Source of the DNA: Rarobacter incanus
GTDB lineage: Bacteria; Actinomycetota; Actinomycetes; Actinomycetales; Cellulomonadaceae
NCBI RefSeq assembly: GCF_006715765.1
Contig: NZ_VFNV01000001.1
Coordinates: forward strand, 1,984,001 to 2,048,000
Reading direction: 5' to 3'
Length of the DNA: 64,000 nt
Position numbers and translations under genes: made by a program. Position 1 is the first letter of the stretch. Each line of letters begins with the position of its first letter. Shown here in pieces: positions 54,885 to 63,884 of this stretch. Under the pieces are notes generated by a model, which was given only the letters and a program-made list of their open reading frames with translations, was not told where the DNA came from and did not search any database.

Positions 54885-55976
54885 TCAATGGCGCGCGGCG
54901 GCTGGCGCGGCCCGGTCGCCGGCCGGCGCGATAGGCGGCAGCGATCCCGGTTCCCGCAGCCACGCGTCGATGCCGTCGTAGAGCCGCGCCTTGACGTCGG
55001 TGGCCGCGGCTGAGGCCTGCACGGACGACCGCGCAAGCGCGGCGAGTTCCGCATCCGACCAGCCCGCGCGGCGCAGCACTTCGTACTGTGCGGTCAGCCG
55101 GGAACCGAACAGCAGCGGGTCATCCGCGCCCAGCGCCACGTTCGCGCCGGCCGCGACAAGCGTCCTGAGGGGAACGTGCGCGGCATCGCGGTAGACACCC
55201 AGCGACACGTTGGATTGTGGGCAGACCTCAAGGGCGATGCCGCGCCTGACTATGTCGTCCAGGAGAGTGAGGTCCTCGGCGGCGCGCACACCATGGCCGA
55301 GCCTGTCGGGATGCAAACTCGCTATGACCTGCCGAATGTGTGCCGGTCCGAGCAGCTCACCTCCGTGCGGGACCAGGAGCAGTCCGGCGCGGGCCGCTAT
55401 TGCGAACGCGGGGCCGAACTGCGCGGTTGCGCCGCTGCGTTCGTCGTTCGAGAGCCCGAACCCCATGACTTCCCCGGGGCCGTCGCCGGCGTGACGCGCG
55501 GCCAAACGCGCGAGCGTGCGGGCATCGAGTGGGTGGCGCATCCGCGATGCGGCCACTATCACCCCCACATCGACGTTGTGCGCGCGCGCCGACGCGCGTG
55601 CCTGATCGAGGACGATCTCCAGCGTCGGGGTGATGCCGCCCAGGCGCGCCGCATACGAGGTGGGGTCAACCTGAAACTCGAGCCTTCCCGAACCCTCCTG
55701 TGCGTCCGTCTCGATGGCCTCGTCGACCAATCGGCGCATATCGGATTCGTCACGCACGCAATTGCGTGCGGCGTCGTAGAGCCGTTGAAATCGAAACCAA
55801 CCTCGCTGGTCGGCAGGTACGCGCAGAGGGTTTCCCGTAAGGAGTGCCGAGGGGAGCCTAACCGAATGCTTGGCGGCCAGATCGCGCAGCGTTTCCGGCA
55901 GCATGGAACCGGTAAAGTGCAGGTGAAGATGCGCTTTGGGAAGGGCGTTCAGATCACGTTCCGGGTCGTTTGCCAT
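54885..55976 (-). CDS. Adenosine deaminase-family enzyme
   Basis: The 363-residue amidohydrolase has metal ligands in KAHLHLHFTGSM (His18, His20), PHGGEL, DRLGHGVRA and LGADDPLLFGS. Adenosine deaminases usually show ELHxHLDG and NTDDP, so substrate pocket residues differ (Thr22 for Asp). It may act on adenosine or a modified purine nucleoside; specificity is not assured. It converges with murB. Confidence 0.82.
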   Translation of the reverse strand: MANDPERDLNALPKAHLHLHFTGSMLPETLRDLAAKHSVRLPSALLTGNPLRVPADQRGWFRFQRLYDAARNCVRDESDMRRLVDEAIETDAQEGSGRLEFQVDPTSYAARLGGITPTLEIVLDQARASARAHNVDVGVIVAASRMRHPLDARTLARLAARHAGDGPGEVMGFGLSNDERSGATAQFGPAFAIAARAGLLLVPHGGELLGPAHIRQVIASLHPDRLGHGVRAAEDLTLLDDIVRRGIALEVCPQSNVSLGVYRDAAHVPLRTLVAAGANVALGADDPLLFGSRLTAQYEVLRRAGWSDAELAALARSSVQASAAATDVKARLYDGIDAWLREPGSLPPIAPAGDRAAPAAARH

Positions 55977-55995
55977 CTGCTTAGTGTGGCATCTG

Positions 55996-56112
55996 ATCCG
56001 CGCCCGGCGGTGCAGCGGCGCGGGGCGCCGCGACGCAATGGGCGGGCGGGGTGCTGCGACGAAGTGTGCGGACGGGGTGCCGATTCAATCCGCGCCAGGC
56101 GGTGCAGCGGTG
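55996..56112 (+). repeat. Pair of 25-base direct repeats
   Basis: ATCCGCGCCcGGCGGTGCAG and five more bases at 55996-56020 recur at 56088-56112 with two mismatches. They lie between the divergent adenosine deaminase and flavodoxin-domain genes. Confidence 0.75.
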
Positions 56113-56186
56113 TCCAGACCTTGGACCCAAGCGCGCGCACATGTGGCAGGGTTGGATGATGAGCCAAGGTAGGCCGAGGAGGAACA

Positions 56187-56681
56187 ATGAAGGTTTTGGT
56201 GGCAGTTGCTAGCAAACATGGCGCAACCCGCGGCATTGGCGAGGCCATTGCGGACGAGTTGACCGCCCGCGGATTCGATGTCGTCAGCGCGGAGGCGGGC
56301 GCGGCGGACATCACTGGATTCGACGCGGCCGTTGTGGGATCGGCCGTCTACATGGGTACGTGGCTGGCAGACGCCCGAAACCTGGTGCAGCGGATCGCGG
56401 CAGCGGCACCGCGCGTGCCGGTGTGGATATTCTCCTCGGGCCTGAGCGATACGCCCAGCAAGGAAACCAACGGTTCGGGAGAAAAGTCGCTCCGCAACGT
56501 CGGTGCGAACATCCGTCAGCATCGCCACTTCTCCGGCAGCCTGGATCTCAACGACTTGAGCTTGGCGGAACGCGCAGTTATCGCCGCTGCGCGTGGCAAG
56601 AACGGCGACCGGCGCGACTTCGCCGCGATCAAGGAGTGGGCGGATGAGATCGCCGACGACCTAACGGCGGGCGCTTCCTAG
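56187..56681 (+). CDS. Flavodoxin-domain protein
   Basis: ATG 56187 follows GAGGAGG. The 164-residue protein has the flavodoxin FMN loop VAVASKHGATRGIGEAIAD and GSAVYMGTWL, similar to menaquinone-dependent protoporphyrinogen oxidase HemG and flavodoxin-domain regulators. It probably binds FMN in the cytoplasm. The HemG-like activity is not proven from sequence. Confidence 0.8.
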   Translation: MKVLVAVASKHGATRGIGEAIADELTARGFDVVSAEAGAADITGFDAAVVGSAVYMGTWLADARNLVQRIAAAAPRVPVWIFSSGLSDTPSKETNGSGEKSLRNVGANIRQHRHFSGSLDLNDLSLAERAVIAAARGKNGDRRDFAAIKEWADEIADDLTAGAS

Positions 56682-56790
56682 GCACATCACAATCCGGCCC
56701 CGTCGTGCCCCCGTGCGGGGACTGCGGGGCTAGCGGGCGAGCGGGCCCGGTTGGCGACCCGCTACGCACCCCCCGTAACCGTGTGCAGGG

Positions 56791-58032
56791 CTAGCGCGCG
56801 AGCAGTTCCTGGATGCGGCGGACCCCGGTGATTAGGTCCTCCTCACCGAGGGCGTAGCTCAGGCGCAGGTATCCGCTGGGGCCGAACGCCTCACCGGGTA
56901 CGACCGCGACCTCCACCTCGTCCAGGATCACCTTCGCCAGCTGTGCGGACGTCGTCACTTCGATTCCCGCGATCGTGCGCCCCAGGACGCCGGTGACATC
57001 GGGATAGACATAGAACGCGCCTTGCGGGAGCGGGCAGTTGAATCCATCGATTTCATTGAGCATCGCGACGATGATCTTGCGACGGTGGTCGAACGCTTGC
57101 CGCATCGTCTCGACGATCGTCATGTCTCCCGTCAATGCCGCCAGGGCGGCCTGTTGTGACACGTTTGACACGTTCGACGTGAGGTGCGATTGGAGGTTGG
57201 TCGCTGCCTTGATGACATCTGTTGGCCCCGTCATCCACCCCACGCGCCAACCCGTCATTGCAAAAGTCTTCGCCACGCCATTGAGGACGACGGTTTGGTC
57301 AGCCAGCTGCGGAACGTGAGCGAGAATCGACTGCGCCCTAACGCCGTCGTAGGTGAGGTGCTGGTAGATCTCGTCACTAATCACCCAGATGCCATTGGAC
57401 AGGGCCCATTGCCCGATCTCAACAAGTTCCGCGGGCGAGTAGACGGCTCCGGTGGGGTTCGATGGCGAGCACAAGAGCAGGGTCTTCGTCGCCGGGGTTC
57501 GCGCATCTTCGAGTTGCGCAACGGTCACCTTGTAGCCTTGGCTGGCCCCTGCGAACACCTGTACGGGCACGCCACCGGCGAGGCGTATTGCTTCCGGATA
57601 GGTCGTCCAGAACGGGGCAGGAAGAAGCACCTCATCACCGGGATCAACCAAAGTGGCGAACGCCTGGTAGACGGCCTGCTTGCCACCGTTGGTCACCAGC
57701 ACGTTGGCCGCCTCGGTGTGGTAGCCAGCGTCAATCTGCGCGCGCTGTGCAATCGCCGCCCGCAGCGCCGGCAACCCGGCCGCCGGGGTGTAGCGATGGT
57801 TGGCAGGGTCTTTGGCTGCCGCGATCGCTGCCTGAACAACGTGGGCCGGGGTGGGGAAATCTGGCTCTCCGGCGCCGAAGCCGATTACCGGGCGGCCCTG
57901 TGCTTTCAATTGCTTGGCGCGCGCATCGACGGCAAGCGTCGCCGATGGGGCGATTGCGGCCACGCGCGTCGAAACGCGCGGCATTGGATGGGCGGAACCG
58001 GGCTGAGCCGTGCTGGCAGATTTAGTCACCAT
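56791..58032 (-). CDS. Pyridoxal-phosphate aminotransferase (aspartate aminotransferase type)
   Basis: The 413-residue fold-type I enzyme has [50 protein letters not shown], the cofactor Lys in [16 protein letters not shown] and the C-terminal LRLSYAL Arg. It likely transfers amino groups between aspartate and 2-oxoglutarate. It lies directly before tRNA-Trp and secE, transcribed divergently from them. Confidence 0.92.
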   Translation of the reverse strand: MVTKSASTAQPGSAHPMPRVSTRVAAIAPSATLAVDARAKQLKAQGRPVIGFGAGEPDFPTPAHVVQAAIAAAKDPANHRYTPAAGLPALRAAIAQRAQIDAGYHTEAANVLVTNGGKQAVYQAFATLVDPGDEVLLPAPFWTTYPEAIRLAGGVPVQVFAGASQGYKVTVAQLEDARTPATKTLLLCSPSNPTGAVYSPAELVEIGQWALSNGIWVISDEIYQHLTYDGVRAQSILAHVPQLADQTVVLNGVAKTFAMTGWRVGWMTGPTDVIKAATNLQSHLTSNVSNVSQQAALAALTGDMTIVETMRQAFDHRRKIIVAMLNEIDGFNCPLPQGAFYVYPDVTGVLGRTIAGIEVTTSAQLAKVILDEVEVAVVPGEAFGPSGYLRLSYALGEEDLITGVRRIQELLAR

Positions 58033-58163
58033 CCTATCGTTGCAGAAAAAGTGCTGCCCGGGTTAGACCCGGGCCGTGATTTCGCGTACAGTAGAACGTC
58101 GGTGGTAATTACCGCATGATCGGTTGCGCCCGCGAATTGGCGCAATCGAGATGTTCACCACTT

Positions 58164-58236
58164 AGGGCAGTGGCGCAATTGGTAGCGCAGCGGTCTCCAA
58201 AACCGCAGGTTGCAGGTTCGAGTCCTGTCTGCCCTG
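58164..58236 (+). tRNA. tRNA-Trp (anticodon CCA)
   Basis: Acceptor arms AGGGCAG (58164-58170) and CTGCCCT (58229-58235) pair. The anticodon stem GCGGT/ACCGC carries CCA at 58197-58199. The 3' CCA is not encoded. It lies upstream of secE, the usual actinobacterial place. TACAGT near 58087 may be its -10 element. Confidence 0.95.
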
Positions 58237-58329
58237 CAAAGCCTCACTTCGCGAAGCGCGGAGCGGGCATAGTTGCCACACCGACCGGTGGGGTGACGCA
58301 ACCAATAGAAGCGACGACAAGGATCAACT

Positions 58330-58623
58330 GTGAGCGAGACTGCATCGGCCGACTCCGGCGCCACGGGCGCCGTCGACGCCGGCAAGGGCAGCGCCGCCGG
58401 CAGCAAGGCCGCGGGCAAGGGCAACAAGGGGCCCGGCTTTTTCGGCAGCATTGCGCTGTTCGTGCGCCAGGTGATCGCGGAGCTGAAGAAGGTTGTAACG
58501 CCCACCCGGTCGCAACTGATCAACTACTCGATAGTTGTGGTCGTGTTCGTGGCCGTCATCATGCTGTTTGTTGTCGGCATTGACTTCGGACTAGGTAAGC
58601 TCGCAAGCCTTATATTTGGCTGA
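58330..58623 (+). CDS. secE: Preprotein translocase subunit SecE
   Basis: The 97-residue protein has a low-complexity Gly/Ala/Lys N terminus (1-37), the SecE signature FVRQVIAELKKVVTPTRSQL and one membrane helix (about 65-90). It stabilises SecY. GTG 58330 follows AAGGAT. nusG follows, as in most bacteria. Confidence 0.95.
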   Translation: MSETASADSGATGAVDAGKGSAAGSKAAGKGNKGPGFFGSIALFVRQVIAELKKVVTPTRSQLINYSIVVVVFVAVIMLFVVGIDFGLGKLASLIFG

Positions 58624-58731
58624 CAAGAACTCAGCGTCGGGTAGCGTAGCTGCGTGACGCCGTGAAGATCCATCGGCTTGCGGTGCGAGCCTGGCCGATT
58701 GATCACATCCGATGAAGAAAGCAGGTTCCAC

Positions 58732-59421
58732 GTGTCGGAGCAGCCGCTCGACCCCACCACCTCCGAAGTCGATGAGACGGTGGCGACCGAAAACGAGCAA
58801 TCCGCAGAGGCGCTCGACCCGGCCACGGTGCTCAAGGATGAATTGCGTGGTCTGTACGGAGACTGGTACGTCATTCACTCGTACGCGGGCTACGAAAACC
58901 GGGTGAAGACTAACCTCGAGACCAGAATCCAGTCGCTCAATATGGAGGATTACATCTTCCAGATCGAGGTGCCGATGGAAGAGGTCACCGAGATCAAGAA
59001 CGCGCAAAAGAAGACCGTGCGCCGCGTGCGGATCCCCGGGTACGTATTGGTTCGCATGGAACTCACGGATGAGTCGTGGGGTGCGGTGCGGCACACGCCG
59101 GGTGTCACCGGGTTTGTCGGGAATGCGCACCAGCCGACACCGCTATCGCTTGACGAGGTCTTCTTGATGCTCGCTCCCTCAATGCTGAGCGACCAGCCGG
59201 CGGAGGCCGCCAAGGCTGGCGAGTCCGCGAAGAGTGCTCCGGCCATCGCGGTTGACTTCGAGGTGGGCGAGTCGGTGACCGTGACGGACGGACCGTTCGA
59301 AAACCTTCCTGCGACAATCTCCGAAATCAATGCGGAATCACAGAAGCTCAAGGTTCTGGTATCAATTTTTGGCCGGGAAACTCCGGTCGAACTCGCGTTC
59401 AACCAGGTCGCAAAGATCTAG
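58732..59421 (+). CDS. nusG: Transcription elongation/termination factor NusG
   Basis: GTG 58732 is chosen because a 50-residue acidic N-terminal extension ([15 protein letters not shown]) is usual in actinobacteria. The 229-residue product has the NGN domain ([42 protein letters not shown]) and a KOW domain ([19 protein letters not shown] to VAKI). It binds RNA polymerase and couples it to ribosomes or Rho. Confidence 0.96.
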   Translation: MSEQPLDPTTSEVDETVATENEQSAEALDPATVLKDELRGLYGDWYVIHSYAGYENRVKTNLETRIQSLNMEDYIFQIEVPMEEVTEIKNAQKKTVRRVRIPGYVLVRMELTDESWGAVRHTPGVTGFVGNAHQPTPLSLDEVFLMLAPSMLSDQPAEAAKAGESAKSAPAIAVDFEVGESVTVTDGPFENLPATISEINAESQKLKVLVSIFGRETPVELAFNQVAKI

Positions 59422-59489
59422 TTAGCGCAGCCCATGCAACCGGGTCATCGCCCATGGCGTCGGCCCCCACACAGAAATAGAGAAAGCTC

Positions 59490-59921
59490 ATGCCTCCCAA
59501 GAAGAAGGTCTCTGGCCTCATTAAGCTCCAGATCCAGGCTGGAGCCGCCAACCCCGCGCCGCCCATCGGTCCGGCACTGGGTCAGCACGGCGTCAACATC
59601 ATGGAATTCTGCAAGGCGTACAACGCGGCGACGGAATCCCAGCGCGGCAACGTCATTCCTGTCGAGATCACGGTTTACGAGGACCGCTCGTTCACCTTTA
59701 TCACCAAGACACCCCCGGCCGCGGAGTTGATCAAGAAGGCAGCCGGAGTCGACAAGGGCTCGGCGACGCCGCACACGGTCAAGGTTGCCAAGCTCAGCGC
59801 CGAACAGGTTCGCGAGATCGCCAAGACGAAGCTGCCCGACCTCAACGCCAATGACATCGACGCCGCCGCGAAGGTGATCGCCGGAACGGCTCGCTCGATG
59901 GGTATCACGGTCGAAGGCTAG
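59490..59921 (+). CDS. rplK: 50S ribosomal protein L11
   Basis: The 143-residue protein is full length: [31 protein letters not shown], then the C-terminal 23S rRNA GTPase-centre-binding domain ([19 protein letters not shown]). The ATG follows AGAAAG. Codon use is strongly biased. Confidence 0.98.
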   Translation: MPPKKKVSGLIKLQIQAGAANPAPPIGPALGQHGVNIMEFCKAYNAATESQRGNVIPVEITVYEDRSFTFITKTPPAAELIKKAAGVDKGSATPHTVKVAKLSAEQVREIAKTKLPDLNANDIDAAAKVIAGTARSMGITVEG

Positions 59922-60017
59922 TTCGACCACAATTTCCCGGGCGCATCCGCGCCCACCAACCAAACAGTGGCAGGGTCACGCGGACCCGGACCACGACTGC
60001 TGAAGGAGAAGAAGCAG

Positions 60018-60728
60018 ATGGCAACGCGTTCAAAGGCCTACAGGGCCGCCGCAGAAAAGATCGACAAGGACGAGCTCTACACACCGGCGCAGGCCGTGCG
60101 GCTCGCTAAGGAAACCTCATCCAAGAAGTTCGACTCGACAATCGAGGTCGCAATGCGATTGGGCGTCGACCCGCGCAAGGCCGACCAGATGGTGCGTGGC
60201 ACCGTGAACCTTCCCAACGGAACCGGTAAGACCGCTCGCGTGATCGTTTTCGCGAACGGTGACAAGGCAGAGCAGGCACTCGCCGCTGGCGCCGACGAGG
60301 TGGGTGGCGACGACCTGATCGCTAAGGTCGCAGGCGGGTACACGGACTTCGACGCGGCCGTCGCGACCCCTGACCTGATGGGTAAGGTCGGGCGCCTCGG
60401 TAAGGTGCTGGGTCCCCGTGGCCTGATGCCGAACCCCAAGACCGGTACCGTCACGATGGATGTCGCCAAAGCGGTGACGGACATCAAGGGCGGAAAGATC
60501 GAGTTCCGCACCGATAAGCACGCCAACTTGCACTTCATTATCGGTAAGGCTTCGTTCGACGAGAAGCAGCTCGTCGAGAACTACGCCGCGGCAATTGAAG
60601 AGATCCTGCGGCTGAAGCCCTCTTCTTCGAAAGGGCGCTACATTCTCAAGACGACGTTCGCGACCACGAACGGTCCGGGCATCCCCGTCGACCCCGCGAA
60701 GGTTAGCAAGCTGCACGACGAGGACTGA
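60018..60728 (+). CDS. rplA: 50S ribosomal protein L1
   Basis: ATG 60018 follows AAGGAGAAG; the upstream frame from 59967 is rejected. The 236-residue protein has [54 protein letters not shown] and the C-terminal [15 protein letters not shown]. It binds 23S rRNA at the L1 stalk. rplJ/rplL do not follow; a strong hairpin and a convergent gene do. Confidence 0.98.
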   Translation: MATRSKAYRAAAEKIDKDELYTPAQAVRLAKETSSKKFDSTIEVAMRLGVDPRKADQMVRGTVNLPNGTGKTARVIVFANGDKAEQALAAGADEVGGDDLIAKVAGGYTDFDAAVATPDLMGKVGRLGKVLGPRGLMPNPKTGTVTMDVAKAVTDIKGGKIEFRTDKHANLHFIIGKASFDEKQLVENYAAAIEEILRLKPSSSKGRYILKTTFATTNGPGIPVDPAKVSKLHDED

Positions 60729-60759
60729 TATTTCTGCCACCGCGGCGCAGTGATGACGA

Positions 60760-60798
60760 TTGAGGGGCCGGTCCACCTAGGGTGGACCGGCCCCTCAA
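60760..60798. terminator. Perfect 18-bp bidirectional terminator
   Basis: Arms 60760-60777 and 60781-60798 are perfect complements (TTGAGGGGCCGGTCCACC and its reverse) with a 3-base loop. They sit between the convergent rplA and azoreductase genes, so one element may serve both strands. Confidence 0.85.
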
Positions 60799-60833
60799 CT
60801 ACTGTCGAACACCGGCCGCGCCGCCGCGCCGGG

Positions 60834-61457
60834 CTAGAACTCCTTGGCGGCCTGCTCGATCCTGGCGAACGCGCGCGCCATGATCTCGTCGGCGTGCGTT
60901 GGGTCGTGGTCCATTCCCTCTGCGGTCACCTGGACGAAATCGGTCACGCCGAGGAAATTGAACATCGTCTTCAGGTAGACCGAGGCGGGGTCTTGGCCAC
61001 CGAAGACACCGCCCGATGCCTGAATATGCAGCGCCTTCTTTCCCGTTACGAGTCCCACGGCGTCACCGGCTGCGTTGTACCGAAAGGTCTTGCCGGCAAC
61101 GCATATCGTGTCAACCCACGCTTTGAGGCGTGTCGGTACTCCCAGGTTCCACAGCGGGTTCGCGATGACAACTTTGTCCGCCGCAAGGAACTGATCGGTG
61201 TAGTTGGAAAACAGCGTGACCTTGTTCTGTTCGGGCTGATCCAAGTGCACGAATGGCACGCCAGCCGAGAGCTTTCGCCACCCGCTGAGAAGGTCGAGGT
61301 CGATTTCCGGAATCGCGACACTGTAGAGATTAAGGTCGCTAACGTCGTGGTCGGGGTGGAGGCGAACGTATGCCCTGACGAATGCATCAGCCAGTTGCAT
61401 CGAGCGCGAGGCTTCTGAAGTGAGCGGATGGGCACGAACGATCAGAATCCGAGACAT
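60834..61457 (-). CDS. FMN-dependent NADH-azoreductase-type flavoprotein
   Basis: ATG at 61457 follows GAGGTCAAC; the longer upstream frame is rejected. The 207-residue flavodoxin-fold protein has the AzoR motifs VRAHPLTSEASRSMQLADAF, ANPLWNLGVPTRLKAWVDTI and HIQASGGVFGGQDPASVYL. It reduces quinones or azo compounds with NADH in the cytoplasm. It lies between the rplA hairpin and the chitinase gene. Confidence 0.9.
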   Translation of the reverse strand: MSRILIVRAHPLTSEASRSMQLADAFVRAYVRLHPDHDVSDLNLYSVAIPEIDLDLLSGWRKLSAGVPFVHLDQPEQNKVTLFSNYTDQFLAADKVVIANPLWNLGVPTRLKAWVDTICVAGKTFRYNAAGDAVGLVTGKKALHIQASGGVFGGQDPASVYLKTMFNFLGVTDFVQVTAEGMDHDPTHADEIMARAFARIEQAAKEF

Positions 61458-61587
61458 GTTGACCTCATTTCGTCGAAGATATGCCAGCTCATAGCACCTT
61501 TGAACACGGCTGGCCGTAGTTCCTTCATCGTAGTCCCGGCCCATCGAGTAACCACCGCAATTGTAGGTCGTGCAAAGGTTTAACGCG

Positions 61588-61614
61588 GCGGAGGCACTAT
61601 CACTGTGCTTCCGC
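61588..61614. promoter_or_regulatory. Operator-like inverted repeat upstream of the chitinase gene
   Basis: GCGGAGGCAC (61588-61597) and GTGCTTCCGC (61605-61614) are complementary except for one position, around a 7-base centre. The repeat ends 23 bases before the -10-like TAAGTT, so it overlaps the -35 position, where a repressor would act. Confidence 0.45.
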
Positions 61615-61637
61615 GGGCGCGGTCACCAAGTGCTTGC

Positions 61638-61643
61638 TAAGTT
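61638..61643 (+). promoter_or_regulatory. -10 element of a possibly leaderless chitinase mRNA
   Basis: TAAGTT ends 6 bases before ATG 61650, and no Shine-Dalgarno is visible. The surrounding GCTAAGTTCA is identical to that before the polyprenyl synthase gene (about 45482-45491). Confidence 0.5.
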
Positions 61644-61649
61644 CACGCT

Positions 61650-63884
61650 ATGAACAAAATGCACAATGCCGTGCTGCGAGCCCTGGCAGCTTTCGTGACT
61701 GTATTCCTTGTCGCGACGGGAGGGACAACCACCGCGCAGGCTAGCTCAAACCTTGCCACAGCGGCCGGGCAAGTCACGCAGGCGTCGAAACGCGCCGAGG
61801 TGGCCTCGTCCCAAAGCGGCTGGCTCACCGGCTATTGGCACAACTTCAACAACGGCTCGACGCTGCTCAAACTGACCGACATTCCGCAGGCGTACAACCT
61901 GGTCGCCGTGGCTTTCGCCGAACAGTCAACGACTCCGGGCGCCGCACAGTTCCAGTTCGCGACGACGGACTTTGCGGGTGTGTACACCGAGACGCAGTTC
62001 CGCAAGGACATCAAGACGCTGCAGGGTCAGGGCCGCAAGGTCATCATCTCGATCGGCGGGGCGAATGGCGCGATCTCGGTGACCAATGCCACGCAGCAGG
62101 CCAACTTTGTGTCGAGCCTGCGCACCATCATCGACACCTACGGATTCGACGGCCTGGATATCGACTTCGAAAACGGCATCACCGCGCAGTACCTGGGCGG
62201 CGCGCTGCACGAATTGGCAAGCCACTACGGATCCGGCTTCATCGTGACAATGGCCCCGCAGACCATGGACTACTACTCATCGGGCATGGAGTATTGGAAG
62301 CTCACCGTGGCGGTCAAGGACATCCTGACCGTCACCAACCTGCAGTACTACAACTCCGGGTCGATGCCGGGCGAGGACGGCAAGATCTATTCGCAGGGAA
62401 CGATCGACTTCCTGACGGCGTTGGCGGCCAAGCAGATCGAGCAAATGGGGCTGCGTGCCGACCAGGTCGGACTCGGGGTGCCGTCGATTGTGGCCGCGGC
62501 ACCATCGGGCGGGTACCTGTCCCCGTCCGATGTGTCCAAGGCCATCGACTGCCTGGAAACCCTGAAGAACTGTGGTTCGTACGTCCCGCCGCGCGCCTAC
62601 GGCAAGATCGGTGGCGCGATGACCTGGTCGATCAACTGGGACGCCACGAATGGCTACGCCTTCGCGCAGACCGTGGGGGCAAGAGTCGGCTCCGGCGACG
62701 GCACCCCAGTGCCGAATCCGGGCGGCGACGGTGATGGGTCTGGTTCCGGGTCGGGTGGTGGTGATGGGTCTGGTTCCGGGTCGGGTGGTGGTGATGGGTC
62801 TGGTTCCGGGTCGGGCGGTGGTGATGGGTCTGGTTCCGGGTCGGGTAGTGGTGAAGGGTCTGGCGGCACCACCGATCCCGGTGGCAGCGGTAGCAGTGCC
62901 GGTGAAGGTTGCGACAGCGTACCCGCATGGAAGTCGGACGAGAGCTACCTCGCCGGCGCACGGGTCGTGTACGACGGACTGATCTACGTAGCGAAGTGGT
63001 GGACGCAGGGGAATATCCCGCCGCTCAACCTCGGTGAAGGCAAGCCCTGGTCCCAAGACGGCGCGTGTTCGGACGCCGGTAGTCCCGGCGGCGGTGGCAC
63101 TGGTGGCAGTTCGCCCCAGCCCGGTGGCGGAACAGATCAGGGAAACGACGGTTCCGGAACACCAAATGCGGGTGGCCCGGGTACAGGATCAGGAAGCGCC
63201 ACGGGTAAGGACCCCGCGCGGACAGTGATTTCGATCAAGGACTATCGCGTCGCTGCGGATGCGGCATCCGAACAGGTCTACGTTCAGTTGGCTGTATCGG
63301 GAGGTCCTCGCGACCTCGAAGTGCAAGTGAAGAAGCGCCAGGAGTGGAAACGCGTGGGCGCTGTGCGGGTACGCGCCGCGGCGACGACGGTCGACATCTT
63401 GCCGGCGCTAAAGACGTCGCTCGGGGCTGCGGGATTGGTCCCGAGCGGAACGTACGAAATTAGACTAGTGGCGCGTGCTACTTCGGGCTCGCAGCCGTAT
63501 GCCGCGGCAACCTCCAGGACTATCACGGTGAAGGTCAGCCCGAAGCGCACGGTGATCCGCGGATTCACGAGCGGCAAGAAGCAACAAGCGACCATCAAAC
63601 GTGACAAGCGACTGAAAGGGCGCACCATCACCATTGTTTGGGCGGGAGCGGGTAAGAAAGCGAAGGTCCAACGTCGAATTGGATCTGGAGCATGGAAAAC
63701 CGTCAAGCGGGTCGAGTTCCCGACCGCGCAAAGTGACAATAAGCTCTGGGCGTATCAGCGTGATGTGACACTCACCTTTCCCAAGGAACGAAAGCGTGGG
63801 GTCGTCCGATACCGAATTGTCGTGCCAAAGACGACGGCAACATCGGGCGCAGTCAGCAAGGTGCTGCGCGTGCGAGTGAAATAA
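61650..63884 (+). CDS. Secreted GH18 chitinase with CBM5/12 module
   Basis: The 744-residue product has a signal peptide (1 to about 31) and a GH18 barrel (about 50-345). The catalytic motif is DGLDIDFE (Asp167-Glu174, acid Glu174); KVIISIGGANG and QYYNSGS are also present. A Gly/Ser/Asp linker of 10-residue repeats follows, then a chitin-binding CBM5/12-like module (about 424-475, PAWKSDESYLAGARVVYDG), a second linker and two basic C-terminal modules. It should cleave chitin outside the cell. Endo-N-acetylglucosaminidase activity is a less likely alternative. There is no wall anchor motif, but the C terminus is Lys/Arg-rich like the mannosidases. Confidence 0.93.
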   Translation: MNKMHNAVLRALAAFVTVFLVATGGTTTAQASSNLATAAGQVTQASKRAEVASSQSGWLTGYWHNFNNGSTLLKLTDIPQAYNLVAVAFAEQSTTPGAAQFQFATTDFAGVYTETQFRKDIKTLQGQGRKVIISIGGANGAISVTNATQQANFVSSLRTIIDTYGFDGLDIDFENGITAQYLGGALHELASHYGSGFIVTMAPQTMDYYSSGMEYWKLTVAVKDILTVTNLQYYNSGSMPGEDGKIYSQGTIDFLTALAAKQIEQMGLRADQVGLGVPSIVAAAPSGGYLSPSDVSKAIDCLETLKNCGSYVPPRAYGKIGGAMTWSINWDATNGYAFAQTVGARVGSGDGTPVPNPGGDGDGSGSGSGGGDGSGSGSGGGDGSGSGSGGGDGSGSGSGSGEGSGGTTDPGGSGSSAGEGCDSVPAWKSDESYLAGARVVYDGLIYVAKWWTQGNIPPLNLGEGKPWSQDGACSDAGSPGGGGTGGSSPQPGGGTDQGNDGSGTPNAGGPGTGSGSATGKDPARTVISIKDYRVAADAASEQVYVQLAVSGGPRDLEVQVKKRQEWKRVGAVRVRAAATTVDILPALKTSLGAAGLVPSGTYEIRLVARATSGSQPYAAATSRTITVKVSPKRTVIRGFTSGKKQQATIKRDKRLKGRTITIVWAGAGKKAKVQRRIGSGAWKTVKRVEFPTAQSDNKLWAYQRDVTLTFPKERKRGVVRYRIVVPKTTATSGAVSKVLRVRVK
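62731..62860 (+). repeat. 30-base tandem repeat in the chitinase linker
   Basis: Four nearly identical copies start at 62731, 62761, 62791 and 62821, followed by a partial one. Each encodes GDGSGSGSGG-type residues. The near identity at DNA level suggests recent expansion or variable copy number. Confidence 0.9.

Noticed and set aside
60729-60833. L10 leader for rplJ/rplL after rplA
   Set aside because: No rplJ/rplL follow; the perfect hairpin lies between convergent genes and is better called a terminator.
62632-62961. Repeated THHHHPTRNQ-type minus-strand frame or CRISPR-like array in the chitinase
   Set aside because: The 30-base units are contiguous without spacers and encode the Gly/Ser linker in the proper frame, so this is neither CRISPR nor a gene.
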